A stretch of DNA of 42,605 nt. Origin: Lachnospiraceae bacterium. GTDB lineage: Bacteria; Bacillota; Clostridia; Lachnospirales; Lachnospiraceae. Made by a program: the position numbers and the translations under genes. Position 1 is the first letter of the stretch. Each line of letters opens with the position of its first letter. Location: contig CAAEWE010000024.1 of NCBI GenBank assembly GCA_900759665.1, forward strand, positions 1 through 42,605, given 5' to 3'. The notes under the pieces are model-generated. The model was not told where the DNA came from. It worked only from the letters and a program-made list of their open reading frames with translations, and made no database searches. This document shows, piece by piece, positions 22,805-33,204 of this stretch.

Positions 22805-25141
22805 TTAGGATTGTTTCTCATTAATGGCACGGATCGTTTCCTGGATATCCTCCCAGGTCAGCTGGTCTGTGCTGAATGAGAGAATGGAATGCAGCGGGGT
22901 ATCGTTATACATTGCCCGCATCATCATGGCTGTTCCGCCGCCCATACTGTCATTCTCTTTGCCAGCGGACTCAATAAAGCCGCTTTTGACCATCAGATCG
23001 TCGAGAGGTGACGGATCGTCTGCGTGATCATATACATCCCCGCAGGAGGTAATGTCCGTTACGATAAACGGCAGCTTCTGATCATTTTCCAGATGAAGCG
23101 TCAGACGCTGGCGTACATCTCTGGAGGAAGCGGAGAGCAACAGCTCATAGTCTCCGGATGGTGCGTACCAGTCGTGGATCTGTGTGTTGTAATAAGCAAA
23201 GGAACGTGCGTCCAGCTCCAGAGTGACAGTCTTTGTCTCTCCGGGTTCCAGACCGATCTTTGCAAAGTTTCGAAGTTCCTGTTTGGGACGGATCGCATCG
23301 CATGCTGCATTTTTTACATAAAGCTGGACAACCTCTTTGCCGTACACATCACCGGTATTTTTGATATCTACAGACACCAGGATCTGATCCTGCGGTTTTG
23401 CTGTGATGGAAGGAATTACATTTGGTTCGGAACTCTCTGTATTATTTGTGGAAGAGCTGCTGACGGACTGGCCGTTGACGATGAGCTTGGCATTGGAGTA
23501 CCGGAAGCTTGTGTAGCTGAGTCCATATCCAAATGGAAAAAGTACATCCATTTCCCGCTTGTCATAATAACGGTATCCAATAAAAATCCCCTCGCTGTAA
23601 GGAGATTCATTCTGTGCTCCCGGGAAATTCAGATAGGTTGGATTGTCCTGAACGCGGAGCGGGAAGGTCTCTGCAAGTTTGCCGGATGGATTTACTTTGC
23701 CGTAGAGCAGATCCGCAGCTGCAGCACCGCTCGCCTGACCGGAAAGATACATTTCCAGTACGCCCTTTACCTCGGAAAGCCAGGGCATACGGATCGGAGA
23801 ACCGTTGTGCAGGACAACCACAGTATTTGGCTGTACCTTGCAGATCTCATGGATCAGATGGTTCTGGCTTTCCGGCATATCCAGATGGATCCGGTCAAAG
23901 CCTTCGCTTTCAAAGGAATCCGGCAGTCCTGCAAAAACCACAGCCACATCAGCCGCCTTTACTGCCTCAACTGCTTCTTTTAACAGGGCTTCGTCTGTCT
24001 CATCCTGTTCGGAACAAAAGCCCTTGCTGTAAGTGATGTTTGGATTATCCTTCAGGGCTTCTAGTGCACTTTCTATGCGGAAACAGTTAATATGACTGGA
24101 ACCGCCGCCCTGGATACGGGGAACCTCTGCAAACTCGCCTATGATGGCGACCTTCTGGGATTCCTTTAGCGGAAGGATCCCATCGTTTTTCAGAAGAACA
24201 GCGCTGTTGCCTGCCATTTTGCGGGCAAGCTGGTGATGTGCTTCCCTATCATAGGAAGCGTTTTCTTTCTTATTAGAATAATATTTATCTACCGCAGTCA
24301 GGATCCGTTCCACAGTTTTGTCCAAAGTATCCATAGAAACGGTGCCGTTTTTGACTGCCGCTACGATCTGTTTGTCTGTTTCGCCGTGACAGTCTGGCAT
24401 CTCCAGATCCAGACCGGCATTTAAGGATTTCACGCGGTCATTCATGGCACCCCAGTCTGTCATAACAAGACCCTCAAATCCCCACTCATCCCGGAGTACT
24501 TTATTTAACAGCCAGTCGTTTTCACAGGAATAGATGCCGTTGATGCGGTTATAGCTGCACATGATCGTCCATGGCTGTGCTTTTTTGACGACACGTTCAA
24601 AAGCGGTCAGATACGTCTCACGAAGCGTACGCTCGTCCACCTGGGCACTGACATTCATACGGCGGGTTTCCTGATTGTTCGCCGCAAAATGCTTGAGGCT
24701 GGTTCCGACATTCTTTTCCTGGACACCGTTTACAAAAGCAGCACCGATCTCTCCTGCCACATAAGGATCCTCGGAGTAATATTCGAAGTTTCTGCCTCCC
24801 AGAGGGGATCGTTTCATATTGATCCCCGGTCCCAGCAGAACGGCAACATCCTCTGCCTGACATTCCTCTCCAAGGGCATTGCCGACCTCCCGGACGAGAT
24901 CGCGGTCAAAAGAGGATGCCATGGAGGAAGCCGTAGGAAATCCGACGGCGAGAATACTCTCAGCCCATCCCATATTATTTCCGACCTCTTCCTGCTTGCG
25001 GAGTCCGTAAGGTCCATCCGAAACCATAATGCTTTTTAAGCCGACCCGGTCTACTGCTTCTGTGTGCCAGAAATCCGCACCGGAACAAAGACTTGCTTTC
25101 TCCTCCAGTGTCAGGTCCTGTATCATTTTTTTGATGTTCAT
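22805..25141 (-). CDS. cytosolic GH3 beta-glucosidase
   Basis: A 778-aa family 3 glycoside hydrolase. Domain order: TIM barrel (about 1-300) with nucleophile Asp229 in VMTDWGAMND and substrate-binding SLKHFAANNQETRR; alpha/beta sandwich (about 310-560) with VVVFAGLPDSFESEGFDR and SGQASGAAAADLLYG; FPFGYGLSYTSF; and a fibronectin III-like end. No signal peptide, so it acts on imported cello- or gluco-oligosaccharides. Length and motifs fit bacterial beta-glucosidases of the Bgl3B type; other GH3 activities cannot be excluded. AAAGGAGA precedes the ATG. Convergent with spoIIID, divergent from rpoB. Confidence 0.92.
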   Translation of the reverse strand: MNIKKMIQDLTLEEKASLCSGADFWHTEAVDRVGLKSIMVSDGPYGLRKQEEVGNNMGWAESILAVGFPTASSMASSFDRDLVREVGNALGEECQAEDVAVLLGPGINMKRSPLGGRNFEYYSEDPYVAGEIGAAFVNGVQEKNVGTSLKHFAANNQETRRMNVSAQVDERTLRETYLTAFERVVKKAQPWTIMCSYNRINGIYSCENDWLLNKVLRDEWGFEGLVMTDWGAMNDRVKSLNAGLDLEMPDCHGETDKQIVAAVKNGTVSMDTLDKTVERILTAVDKYYSNKKENASYDREAHHQLARKMAGNSAVLLKNDGILPLKESQKVAIIGEFAEVPRIQGGGSSHINCFRIESALEALKDNPNITYSKGFCSEQDETDEALLKEAVEAVKAADVAVVFAGLPDSFESEGFDRIHLDMPESQNHLIHEICKVQPNTVVVLHNGSPIRMPWLSEVKGVLEMYLSGQASGAAAADLLYGKVNPSGKLAETFPLRVQDNPTYLNFPGAQNESPYSEGIFIGYRYYDKREMDVLFPFGYGLSYTSFRYSNAKLIVNGQSVSSSSTNNTESSEPNVIPSITAKPQDQILVSVDIKNTGDVYGKEVVQLYVKNAACDAIRPKQELRNFAKIGLEPGETKTVTLELDARSFAYYNTQIHDWYAPSGDYELLLSASSRDVRQRLTLHLENDQKLPFIVTDITSCGDVYDHADDPSPLDDLMVKSGFIESAGKENDSMGGGTAMMMRAMYNDTPLHSILSFSTDQLTWEDIQETIRAINEKQS

Positions 25142-25182
25142 ATATGTCTCCTTTCTTATTATATATAAAATTTACAGAAAGA

Positions 25183-25212
25183 ATTATTCAATAAAACGGA
25201 AAAGCTTGACAA
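25183..25212 (-). promoter_or_regulatory. possible promoter of the GH3 beta-glucosidase gene
   Basis: On the minus strand TTGTCA (25207-25212), 18-bp spacer, AATAAT (25183-25188). Its -35 overlaps the -35 of the rpoB promoter, so the two could compete. Weaker match than the rpoB promoter. Confidence 0.35.
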
Positions 25213-25234
25213 CCATCAGATTAGATGGTAAGAT
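25206..25234 (+). promoter_or_regulatory. promoter of rpoB-rpoC
   Basis: TTGACA (25206-25211), 17-bp spacer, TAAGAT (25229-25234). The spacer holds an inverted repeat, CCATC (25213-25217) and GATGG (25224-25228). Leader of about 110 nt to rpoB. Confidence 0.75.
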
Positions 25235-25353
25235 GGAAAATGCACTTATTGTGGCAGATTATAAACTAAAACAGGTATTAGAACTATTATACCATAGTTT
25301 ATGAGGATTGAAAAGCCACAAAATACTCTACAAAATTAAGGAGTGAAACGGCG

Positions 25354-28300
25354 ATGGAGAAAAACAGAATACGTCCGGTAAAAGTAGGCAATGGTGTGAG
25401 AATGAGTTATGCCCATCAGGGAGAAGTTCTGGAGATGCCAAACCTCATTGAGGTGCAGACCAATTCTTACCAGTGGTTTTTGGATGATGGTCTGAAGGAA
25501 GTATTTCGGGATATTTCCCCAATCTCTGACTTTGGAGGTCATCTCAGCTTGGAATTTGTTGATTTCAAGCTTTGCAGAGACGAGAGCAAGTACGATATTG
25601 ACCAGTGTAAGGAGAGGGATGCTACTTATTCCGCACCTTTAAAGGTTAAGGTTCGTCTGCACAACAAGGAGACTGAGGAAATCAAGGAACACGAGATCTT
25701 TATGGGTGAATTGCCTCTTATGACAGCGACGGGTACCTTTATCATCAATGGTGCTGAGCGTGTTATCGTAAGTCAGTTAGTACGTTCCCCAGGCATTTAC
25801 TATGCGATCGGTCATGACAAGATCGGTAAAGAGTTATTTTCATCTACAGTAATCCCGAATCGTGGTGCGTGGCTGGAGTATGAGACGGATTCCAATGATG
25901 TCTTCTTCGTCCGTGTCGATAGAAACAGAAAGGTTCCAATCACTGTATTTCTACGTGCTCTTGGACTGGGCACCAATGCAGAGATCAAAGAGCTTTTCGG
26001 TGAGGAGCCAAAGATCCTTGCAAGTATCGAGAAGGATACAACAGAGAATTATCAGGATGGTCTGCTTGAGCTTTACAAAAAGCTTCGTCCGGGTGAGCCT
26101 CTTTCCGTAGACAGTGCCGAGAATCTTCTCAATGGTATGTTCTTCGACCCAAAGAGATATGATCTGGCAAAGGTCGGAAGATACAAGTTCAATAAGAAAC
26201 TGCACTTCAAGAACCGCATCGTAGGATGCAGACTGGCAGAGGATGCAGTAGATACTGTGACCGGCGAGAAGCTGGAAGCAGGAACTCTGATCACAGAGGA
26301 GATAGCGGTTCAGCTCCAGAACGCTGCAGTTCCTTACGTGATGGTGGAGCATGAGGAGCATGTGACAAAGGTTCTTTCGAACCTGATGGTTGACCTTCGT
26401 TATTATCTCCCGGATGTGGATCCAAAGAGCATTGGTGTGACAGAGGATGTATATTATCCACTGTTAAAGCAGATCCTGGATGAGAACGAGTCTCAGGAGG
26501 ATATCATTGAGGAGATCCAGTACAATATCTCTGAGCTGATTCCGAAGCATATCACCAAGGAAGATATCTTTGCTTCCATAAACTACAATATTCATCTGGA
26601 GTATGGCATTGGTAATGATGACGATATCGATCACCTGGGTAACCGTCGTATCCGTGCGGTAGGCGAGCTGCTTCAGAACCAGTATCGTATCGGTCTGTCA
26701 CGTATGGAACGTGTTGTTCGTGAGAGAATGTCCACACAGGATCTTTCTTCCATCACAGCACAGTCCCTGATCAATATTAAGCCGGTAACGGCAGCCGTTA
26801 AGGAGTTCTTCGGAAGCTCCCAGCTGTCACAGTTCATGGATCAGAATAACCCGCTGAGTGAGCTGACTCACAAGCGTCGTCTTTCTGCATTGGGACCTGG
26901 TGGTCTTTCCCGTGACCGTGCCGGATTCGAGGTGCGGGATGTCCATTATTCTCATTACGGACGTATGTGTCCTGTAGAGACTCCTGAGGGACCAAACATC
27001 GGTTTGATCAACTCTCTGGCATCTTATGCGCGTATTAATGAATATGGTTTTGTCGAGGCTCCTTACCGCAAGGTGGACAAGACAGATCCTGCAAATCCCC
27101 GTGTTACGGATGAGGTAGTATATCTCTCTGCGGACGAGGAGGATAAATATACCGTTGCACAGGCGAACGAGGCACTTGACGCAGAAGGTCATTTTGTGCG
27201 TAACAGTGTATCCGGTCGTCGTCGTGAAGAGACATCTGAGTTCCCGAAGAAGGAGATCGATTTGATGGACGTATCTCCTAAGATGGTGTTCTCTGTGGCA
27301 ACAGCCATGATCCCGTTCCTGGAGAACGATGATGCGAACCGTGCCCTGATGGGATCCAACATGCAGCGTCAGGCAGTGCCGCTTCTGGTGACAGAGGCTC
27401 CTGCAGTTGGTACAGGTATGGAGATGAAGGCTGCGATCGACTCCGGTAACTGTGTGATCGCAGAGGCGGATGGTGTGGTTGAGCGTTCTGCTTCCAATGA
27501 GATCATTGTAAAGGAGACAAACGGCACCGTTCATAATTATAAATTAGCGAAGTTCCAGCGAAGCAACCAGGGAACCAGTATGAACCAGAGACCTCTGGTC
27601 AACAAGGGTGACGAGGTAAAGGCAGGTCAGGTTCTCGCAGACGGTCCTTCTACCTGCGGTGGTGAGATCGCCCTCGGTAAGAACCCGTTGATCGGTTTCA
27701 TGACCTGGGAAGGTTATAACTACGAGGATGCGGTTCTCTTAAGTGAGAGACTGGTTCAGGAAGACGTTTATACTTCTGTACACATCAGCGAGTACAATGC
27801 CGAGGCAAGAGATACCAAGCTGGGTGCAGAGGAGATTACCCGTGATGTACCGGGCGTTGGTGACGATGCACTGAAGGATCTGGATGAGAGAGGTATCATC
27901 CGTATCGGTGCTGAGGTTCGTGCCAATGATATTCTGGTCGGTAAGGTTACTCCAAAGGGAGAGACAGAGCTGACCGCAGAGGAGAGACTTCTTCGTGCGA
28001 TCTTTGGTGAGAAGGCAAGAGAAGTACGTGATACTTCCCTGAAGGTTCCTCATGGTGAGTTCGGTATCGTTGTGGATGCCAAGGTATTTACCAGAGAGAA
28101 CGGCGATGAGCTTCCACCGGGAGTGAATGAAAATGTTCGTATCTACATTGCCCAGAAGCGTAAGATTCAGGTGGGTGATAAGATGGCGGGTCGTCATGGT
28201 AACAAGGGTGTGGTTTCCAGAGTACTTCCTGTGGAGGATATGCCATTCCTTCCAAACGGACGTCCTTTGGATATCGTACTGAACCCTCTGGGTGTGCCTT

Positions 28301-29247
28301 CCCGAATGAACATCGGTCAGGTTCTGGAGATTCATCTGAGTCTGGCTGCCAAGGTGCTTGGCTTTAATGTGGCAACTCCTGTTTTTGATGGTGCAAACGA
28401 GCACGACATCATGGATACACTGGAGCTGGCAAACGATTATGCCAATACACCGCTGGATCAGACAGAGCTTGAGGCAGAAAAGGCAAAGGCTGCTGAGGAT
28501 GGTGTAGAGTATCCGGCAGACGTTGTTCCTTTCGTTGACAAATATAAAGATATTCTTGATCCGGAAGTTATGAACTATCTGGTAGAGAACAAAGAGTACC
28601 GTCAGCAGTGGAAGGGTGTACCGATCCGACGTGATGGTAAGGTTCGTCTTCGTGACGGACGTACAGGTGAGTACTTCGATGGTGAAGTTACCGTTGGTTT
28701 CATGCACTACCTGAAGCTGCATCATCTGGTTGATGATAAGATCCATGCACGTTCTACCGGTCCTTACTCACTGGTAACACAGCAGCCTCTGGGTGGTAAA
28801 GCCCAGTTCGGTGGACAGCGTTTCGGAGAGATGGAGGTATGGGCACTGGAGGCTTATGGTGCTGCATATACACTTCAGGAGATCCTGACTGTGAAGTCCG
28901 ATGACGTGGTTGGACGTGTGAAGACATATGAGGCGATCATTAAGGGAGAGAATATCTCTGATCCTGGTATCCCTGAGTCCTTCAAGGTACTCCTCAAAGA
29001 GCTGCAGGCACTTGCTCTTGACGTAACTGTTCTGGATGAGAACGGTAATGAAGTACCGATGACGGAGAGTGTAGAAGAGGATAATGATGAGGACATCAAG
29101 CCATTGATCGATGGCGATGCCAACTTTGCATTTGGCAGCGGTGAGTCCTTTGAATCTGCAGGCTTTAAAGAGGGAACCGCAGAAGAGTTAGAGAATGACG
29201 ACATTTTTGGCGATTTTGAAGCTTCAGAGGAGCCGGATCTGTTATAA
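25354..29247 (+). CDS. rpoB: DNA-directed RNA polymerase subunit beta
   Basis: A 1297-aa core RNA polymerase subunit. Recognised by IPNRGAWLEYE, the rifampicin region at about residues 490-512 (SQLSQFMDQNNPLSEL, then THKRRLSALGPGG), GRMCPVETPEGPNIGL, KMAGRHGNKGVVS and GGKAQFGGQRFGEMEVWALE. The residues most often changed in rifampicin resistance (D516, H526, S531 in E. coli numbering) are wild type, so sensitivity is expected. A short acidic tail ends the protein. AAGGAG precedes the ATG by 10 nt. It has its own promoter and is not preceded by rplJ-rplL. Confidence 0.98.
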   Translation: MEKNRIRPVKVGNGVRMSYAHQGEVLEMPNLIEVQTNSYQWFLDDGLKEVFRDISPISDFGGHLSLEFVDFKLCRDESKYDIDQCKERDATYSAPLKVKVRLHNKETEEIKEHEIFMGELPLMTATGTFIINGAERVIVSQLVRSPGIYYAIGHDKIGKELFSSTVIPNRGAWLEYETDSNDVFFVRVDRNRKVPITVFLRALGLGTNAEIKELFGEEPKILASIEKDTTENYQDGLLELYKKLRPGEPLSVDSAENLLNGMFFDPKRYDLAKVGRYKFNKKLHFKNRIVGCRLAEDAVDTVTGEKLEAGTLITEEIAVQLQNAAVPYVMVEHEEHVTKVLSNLMVDLRYYLPDVDPKSIGVTEDVYYPLLKQILDENESQEDIIEEIQYNISELIPKHITKEDIFASINYNIHLEYGIGNDDDIDHLGNRRIRAVGELLQNQYRIGLSRMERVVRERMSTQDLSSITAQSLINIKPVTAAVKEFFGSSQLSQFMDQNNPLSELTHKRRLSALGPGGLSRDRAGFEVRDVHYSHYGRMCPVETPEGPNIGLINSLASYARINEYGFVEAPYRKVDKTDPANPRVTDEVVYLSADEEDKYTVAQANEALDAEGHFVRNSVSGRRREETSEFPKKEIDLMDVSPKMVFSVATAMIPFLENDDANRALMGSNMQRQAVPLLVTEAPAVGTGMEMKAAIDSGNCVIAEADGVVERSASNEIIVKETNGTVHNYKLAKFQRSNQGTSMNQRPLVNKGDEVKAGQVLADGPSTCGGEIALGKNPLIGFMTWEGYNYEDAVLLSERLVQEDVYTSVHISEYNAEARDTKLGAEEITRDVPGVGDDALKDLDERGIIRIGAEVRANDILVGKVTPKGETELTAEERLLRAIFGEKAREVRDTSLKVPHGEFGIVVDAKVFTRENGDELPPGVNENVRIYIAQKRKIQVGDKMAGRHGNKGVVSRVLPVEDMPFLPNGRPLDIVLNPLGVPSRMNIGQVLEIHLSLAAKVLGFNVATPVFDGANEHDIMDTLELANDYANTPLDQTELEAEKAKAAEDGVEYPADVVPFVDKYKDILDPEVMNYLVENKEYRQQWKGVPIRRDGKVRLRDGRTGEYFDGEVTVGFMHYLKLHHLVDDKIHARSTGPYSLVTQQPLGGKAQFGGQRFGEMEVWALEAYGAAYTLQEILTVKSDDVVGRVKTYEAIIKGENISDPGIPESFKVLLKELQALALDVTVLDENGNEVPMTESVEEDNDEDIKPLIDGDANFAFGSGESFESAGFKEGTAEELENDDIFGDFEASEEPDLL

Positions 29248-29297
29248 GACGAAACTTCGGATTTACACAACCTGGATGTGGAAGAATGGAGGTTACT

Positions 29298-32200
29298 ATG
29301 ATCGATAGTACTGTAAAGGAAGAAAAGCATATCACATATGATGCGATCAAGATTGGTCTTGCATCTCCGGAAAAGATCAGAGAGTGGTCCCGTGGTGAGG
29401 TAAAAAAACCGGAGACCATCAATTACAGGACATTAAAGCCGGAAAAGGACGGTCTGTTCTGTGAAAAGATCTTTGGACCAAGCAAGGACTGGGAGTGTCA
29501 TTGTGGTAAATATAAAAAGATTCGTTATAAAGGCGTTGTCTGTGACCGTTGTGGTGTCGAGGTAACAAAGGCAAGCGTACGTCGTGAGCGTATGGGGCAT
29601 ATCGAGTTGGCAGCACCGGTATCACATATCTGGTATTTCAAGGGTATCCCAAGCCGTATGGGTCTGATCCTTGATGTGTCTCCAAAGAATCTGGAAAAGG
29701 TTCTGTACTTTGCGTCATATATCGTACTGGAGGCACAGGACGGAATTGGTCTGCAGCAGAAGCAGATCTTGTCTGAGGCAGAGTACCAGGAGGCGAGAGC
29801 AAACTATGGCAATGCATTCCGTGCCGGTATGGGTGCAGAGTCTATCATGGAGCTTTTGATGAGCATTGACCTTGAGGAAGAGTCCAACACCCTCAAGGAG
29901 GAGCTGAAAAATGCATCCGGTCAGAAGCGTGCCCGCATCATCAAGAGACTGGAAGTGATCGAGGCATTCCGTGGTTCCGGAAATAAGCCGGAGTGGATGA
30001 TCCTTACTGTTATTCCGGTAATCCCACCGGATCTTCGTCCTATGGTACAGCTGGATGGAGGACGTTTTGCAACATCTGATATGAATGATCTTTATCGTCG
30101 TATCATCAATAGAAATAACCGTCTGAAGAGACTGCTGGAGTTAGGTGCACCGGATATCATCGTGCGCAACGAGAAGAGAATGCTTCAGGAGGCAGTGGAT
30201 GCCCTGATCGACAATGGTCGTCGTGGACGTCCTGTTACCGGCCCTGGCAACAGACCGCTCAAGTCTCTGTCTGATATGTTAAAGGGTAAGCAGGGACGTT
30301 TCCGTCAGAACCTGTTAGGTAAGCGTGTCGACTATTCCGGTCGTTCCGTTATCGTTGTAGGACCTGAGCTTAAGATCTATCAGTGTGGTCTTCCAAAAGA
30401 GATGGCTATTGAGCTGTTCAAGCCTTTTGTAATGAAGGAACTTGTATCAGACGGAACTGCACACAATATCAAGCAGGCTAAGAAGATGGTTGAGAAGCTC
30501 CAGCCGGAGGTATGGGATGTGCTTGAGGAGGTTATCCGTGAGCATCCGGTTATGCTGAACCGTGCCCCTACACTTCACCGTCTTGGTATTCAGGCATTTG
30601 AGCCGACACTGGTGGAGGGTAAGGCGATCAAGCTTCATCCACTGGTATGTACCGCGTTCAACGCCGATTTCGATGGTGACCAGATGGCTGTGCATTTGCC
30701 GTTGTCCGTGGAGGCACAGGCGGAGTGCCGTTTCCTTCTTCTTTCACCAAACAACCTGCTGAAACCGTCCGATGGTGGTGTGGTTGCCGTTCCTTCACAG
30801 GATATGGTACTTGGTATCTACTATCTGACACAGGAGAGATCAGGTGTAAAGGGTGAAGGCAAGTTCTTCAAGTCTGTCAATGAAGCAATCACAGCTTACG
30901 AAAACGGCGTGGTTACACTTCACTCACGCATTACGGTCCGCAGAAGCGGTGTTAATGCCGAGGGACAGCTTGAGATCAAAAACATTGAGTCTACTCTGGG
31001 ACGTTTCATTTTCAACGAGATCCTGCCACAGGATCTGGGATTTGTAGACAGAAGCAATCCGGACAACTTCCTGACACTGGAGGTAGACTTCCATGTAGGT
31101 AAGAAGCAGTTAAAGCAGATTCTGGAGAAGTGTATCGATGTACACGGTGCAACAGGTACTGCTGAGACGATGGATCATATTAAAGCGTTAGGTTATAAAT
31201 ATTCTACCCGTGCAGCCATGACCGTATCCATTTCCGATATGACCGTACCTGCTGCAAAGAAGGATATTCTGGCAGATGCAGAAAAGACAGTTGAGACGAT
31301 CACACGTAAGTTCCACCGTGGTCTTCTGACAGAGGAGGAGCGTTACAAGGCTGTTGTCAGCACATGGTTTGCTGCCGATGATAAGCTGACAAAAGCTCTG
31401 ATGGCCGGTCTGGATCGTTACAACAACATCTTCATGATGGCGGATTCCGGCGCCCGTGGTTCTCAGGCACAGATCAAGCAGCTTGCCGGTATGCGTGGAC
31501 TGATGGCGGATACATCAGGACGTACCATCGAGCTCCCAATCAAGTCAAATTTCCGTGAGGGTCTTGACGTACTGGAGTACTTCATTTCTGCCCATGGTGC
31601 CCGTAAGGGTCTGTCCGATACAGCACTTCGTACTGCCGATTCAGGATATCTGACCCGTCGTCTGGTCGATGTATCCCAGGAGCTTTCTATCCGTGAGGTA
31701 GACTGCAGCGTAAACCGTGATGAGATCCCGGGTATGGAGATTGGTGAGTTTGCCGATGGCAAGGAGCTGATCGAGTCTCTGGAAGAGCGTATTACAGGTA
31801 GATTTGCCTGCGAGAATATGTATGATGACAATGGTGAACTGATCGTAAAAGCAAACCATATGATCACACCAAAGAGAGCCGCACGTATTGTAAATACAAA
31901 GGCGATCATGGATGCCGGTTCTAAGGCGAGAGTCAAGATCCGTACGATCCTGACCTGTAAATCACACATTGGTGTCTGTGCAAAATGTTATGGTGCCAAC
32001 ATGGCAACCGGTGAGCCGGTTCAGGTTGGTGAGGCTGTTGGTATTATTGCTGCTCAGTCCATCGGTGAGCCTGGTACACAGCTGACCATGCGTACATTCC
32101 ATGCCGGTGGTGTAGCTGGTGATGATATCACACAGGGTCTTCCTCGTGTCGAGGAGCTTTTCGAGGCACGTAAGCCGAAGGGACTTGCGATCATCGCTGA

Positions 32201-33050
32201 GTTTGGCGGTACCGTAAGCATCCGTGATACCAAGAAGAAGCGTGAGGTTGTTGTAACTAACAAGGAGACAGGTGACAGCAAGGCATATCTGATCCCTTAC
32301 GGTTCCCGTATCAAGGTGCTTGAGGGACAGGAGCTTGAGGCCGGTGACGAGCTTACAGAGGGTAGTGTAAATCCTCATGATATCCTTGCGATCAAGGGCG
32401 TCCGTGCCGTACAGGATTACATGATCCGTGAGGTACAGCGTGTTTACCGTCTGCAGGGTGTAGATATCAACGATAAGCATATCGAGGTTATCGTACGTCA
32501 GATGCTCAAGAAGATCCGTATCGAGAATAATGGTGATTCTGATTATCTGCCGGGTGTTATGGTCGATGCCCTTGATTATGAGGACACGGTAGAGGCACTT
32601 ACCAAGGAAGGCAAGGAGCCGCCGGAAGGAAGCCAGGTTATGCTTGGTATTACCAAGGCTGCACTGGCAACCAACTCCTTCATGTCAGCCGCATCCTTCC
32701 AGGAGACCACAAAGGTTCTGACCGATGCTGCGATCAAGGGCAAGATCGATCCGCTGGTGGGCCTGAAGGAGAACGTTATCATTGGTAAGCTGATTCCTGT
32801 TGGAACCGGTATGAAGAGATATCGTTCCGTAAAACTTGACTGCGACGAAGAGGCAGAGCGTGAGATTGCCGCAATTCGTGCAGCTAAGGCAGCAAAGTCT
32901 GAGGAAGAGGACAAAAAGGACGACAAGAAGGATCGTTCTAAGGAAAAAGAAGTGATCGCAGAAGAAGAGCCTGCAAAGGATTTTGCTTCTTCTGACGGAG
33001 AGCTTGTATATTCCACCTCGACAGAAGATGATGGCGATGCGGAAGCATAA
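29298..33050 (+). CDS. rpoC: DNA-directed RNA polymerase subunit beta'
   Basis: A 1250-aa catalytic core subunit. The first zinc site is CHCGKYKKIRYKGVVCDRCG; the catalytic magnesium loop NADFDGD is at residues 455-461; the second zinc site lies around CKSHIGVCAKCYG; the trigger-loop region reads GVVGIIAAQSIGEPGTQ-like (AVGIIAAQSIGEPGTQLTMR). A charged low-complexity tail rich in K, E and D closes it. The start at 29298 is preferred to ATG 29286 because GGAGGT (29288-29293) lies between them. It follows rpoB by 50 nt and is the last gene of the operon; the usual rpsL-rpsG neighbours are absent. Confidence 0.98.
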   Translation: MIDSTVKEEKHITYDAIKIGLASPEKIREWSRGEVKKPETINYRTLKPEKDGLFCEKIFGPSKDWECHCGKYKKIRYKGVVCDRCGVEVTKASVRRERMGHIELAAPVSHIWYFKGIPSRMGLILDVSPKNLEKVLYFASYIVLEAQDGIGLQQKQILSEAEYQEARANYGNAFRAGMGAESIMELLMSIDLEEESNTLKEELKNASGQKRARIIKRLEVIEAFRGSGNKPEWMILTVIPVIPPDLRPMVQLDGGRFATSDMNDLYRRIINRNNRLKRLLELGAPDIIVRNEKRMLQEAVDALIDNGRRGRPVTGPGNRPLKSLSDMLKGKQGRFRQNLLGKRVDYSGRSVIVVGPELKIYQCGLPKEMAIELFKPFVMKELVSDGTAHNIKQAKKMVEKLQPEVWDVLEEVIREHPVMLNRAPTLHRLGIQAFEPTLVEGKAIKLHPLVCTAFNADFDGDQMAVHLPLSVEAQAECRFLLLSPNNLLKPSDGGVVAVPSQDMVLGIYYLTQERSGVKGEGKFFKSVNEAITAYENGVVTLHSRITVRRSGVNAEGQLEIKNIESTLGRFIFNEILPQDLGFVDRSNPDNFLTLEVDFHVGKKQLKQILEKCIDVHGATGTAETMDHIKALGYKYSTRAAMTVSISDMTVPAAKKDILADAEKTVETITRKFHRGLLTEEERYKAVVSTWFAADDKLTKALMAGLDRYNNIFMMADSGARGSQAQIKQLAGMRGLMADTSGRTIELPIKSNFREGLDVLEYFISAHGARKGLSDTALRTADSGYLTRRLVDVSQELSIREVDCSVNRDEIPGMEIGEFADGKELIESLEERITGRFACENMYDDNGELIVKANHMITPKRAARIVNTKAIMDAGSKARVKIRTILTCKSHIGVCAKCYGANMATGEPVQVGEAVGIIAAQSIGEPGTQLTMRTFHAGGVAGDDITQGLPRVEELFEARKPKGLAIIAEFGGTVSIRDTKKKREVVVTNKETGDSKAYLIPYGSRIKVLEGQELEAGDELTEGSVNPHDILAIKGVRAVQDYMIREVQRVYRLQGVDINDKHIEVIVRQMLKKIRIENNGDSDYLPGVMVDALDYEDTVEALTKEGKEPPEGSQVMLGITKAALATNSFMSAASFQETTKVLTDAAIKGKIDPLVGLKENVIIGKLIPVGTGMKRYRSVKLDCDEEAEREIAAIRAAKAAKSEEEDKKDDKKDRSKEKEVIAEEEPAKDFASSDGELVYSTSTEDDGDAEA

Positions 33051-33067
33051 TTATTCCTAGAACTGTT

Positions 33068-33105
33068 AAGAGGCATTTTATCTGCGGATAGGATGTCTCT
33101 TTTTT
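33068..33105 (+). terminator. intrinsic terminator of rpoB-rpoC
   Basis: AAGAGGCAT (33068-33076) pairs with ATGTCTCTT (33093-33101), with an inner ATC/GAT, followed by TTTTTT. Confidence 0.9.
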
Positions 33106-33204
33106 GTACGGAAAATTCCTGTCATGTCGAGTGGATCAGGGGCAAAAGTGTATATTTATGGAATGTTTGCATTATTTATAGAATATATCGTTTTATATTG
33201 TGAA

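Noticed and set aside
23024..23983. 319-codon frame opposite the GH3 beta-glucosidase gene
   Set aside because: Lies wholly inside a well-supported GH3 gene with complete motifs; composition rich in Cys and Ile as expected of a shadow.
27739..28746. Long open frame opposite rpoB (335 codons)
   Set aside because: Same reason: shadow of rpoB codon use.
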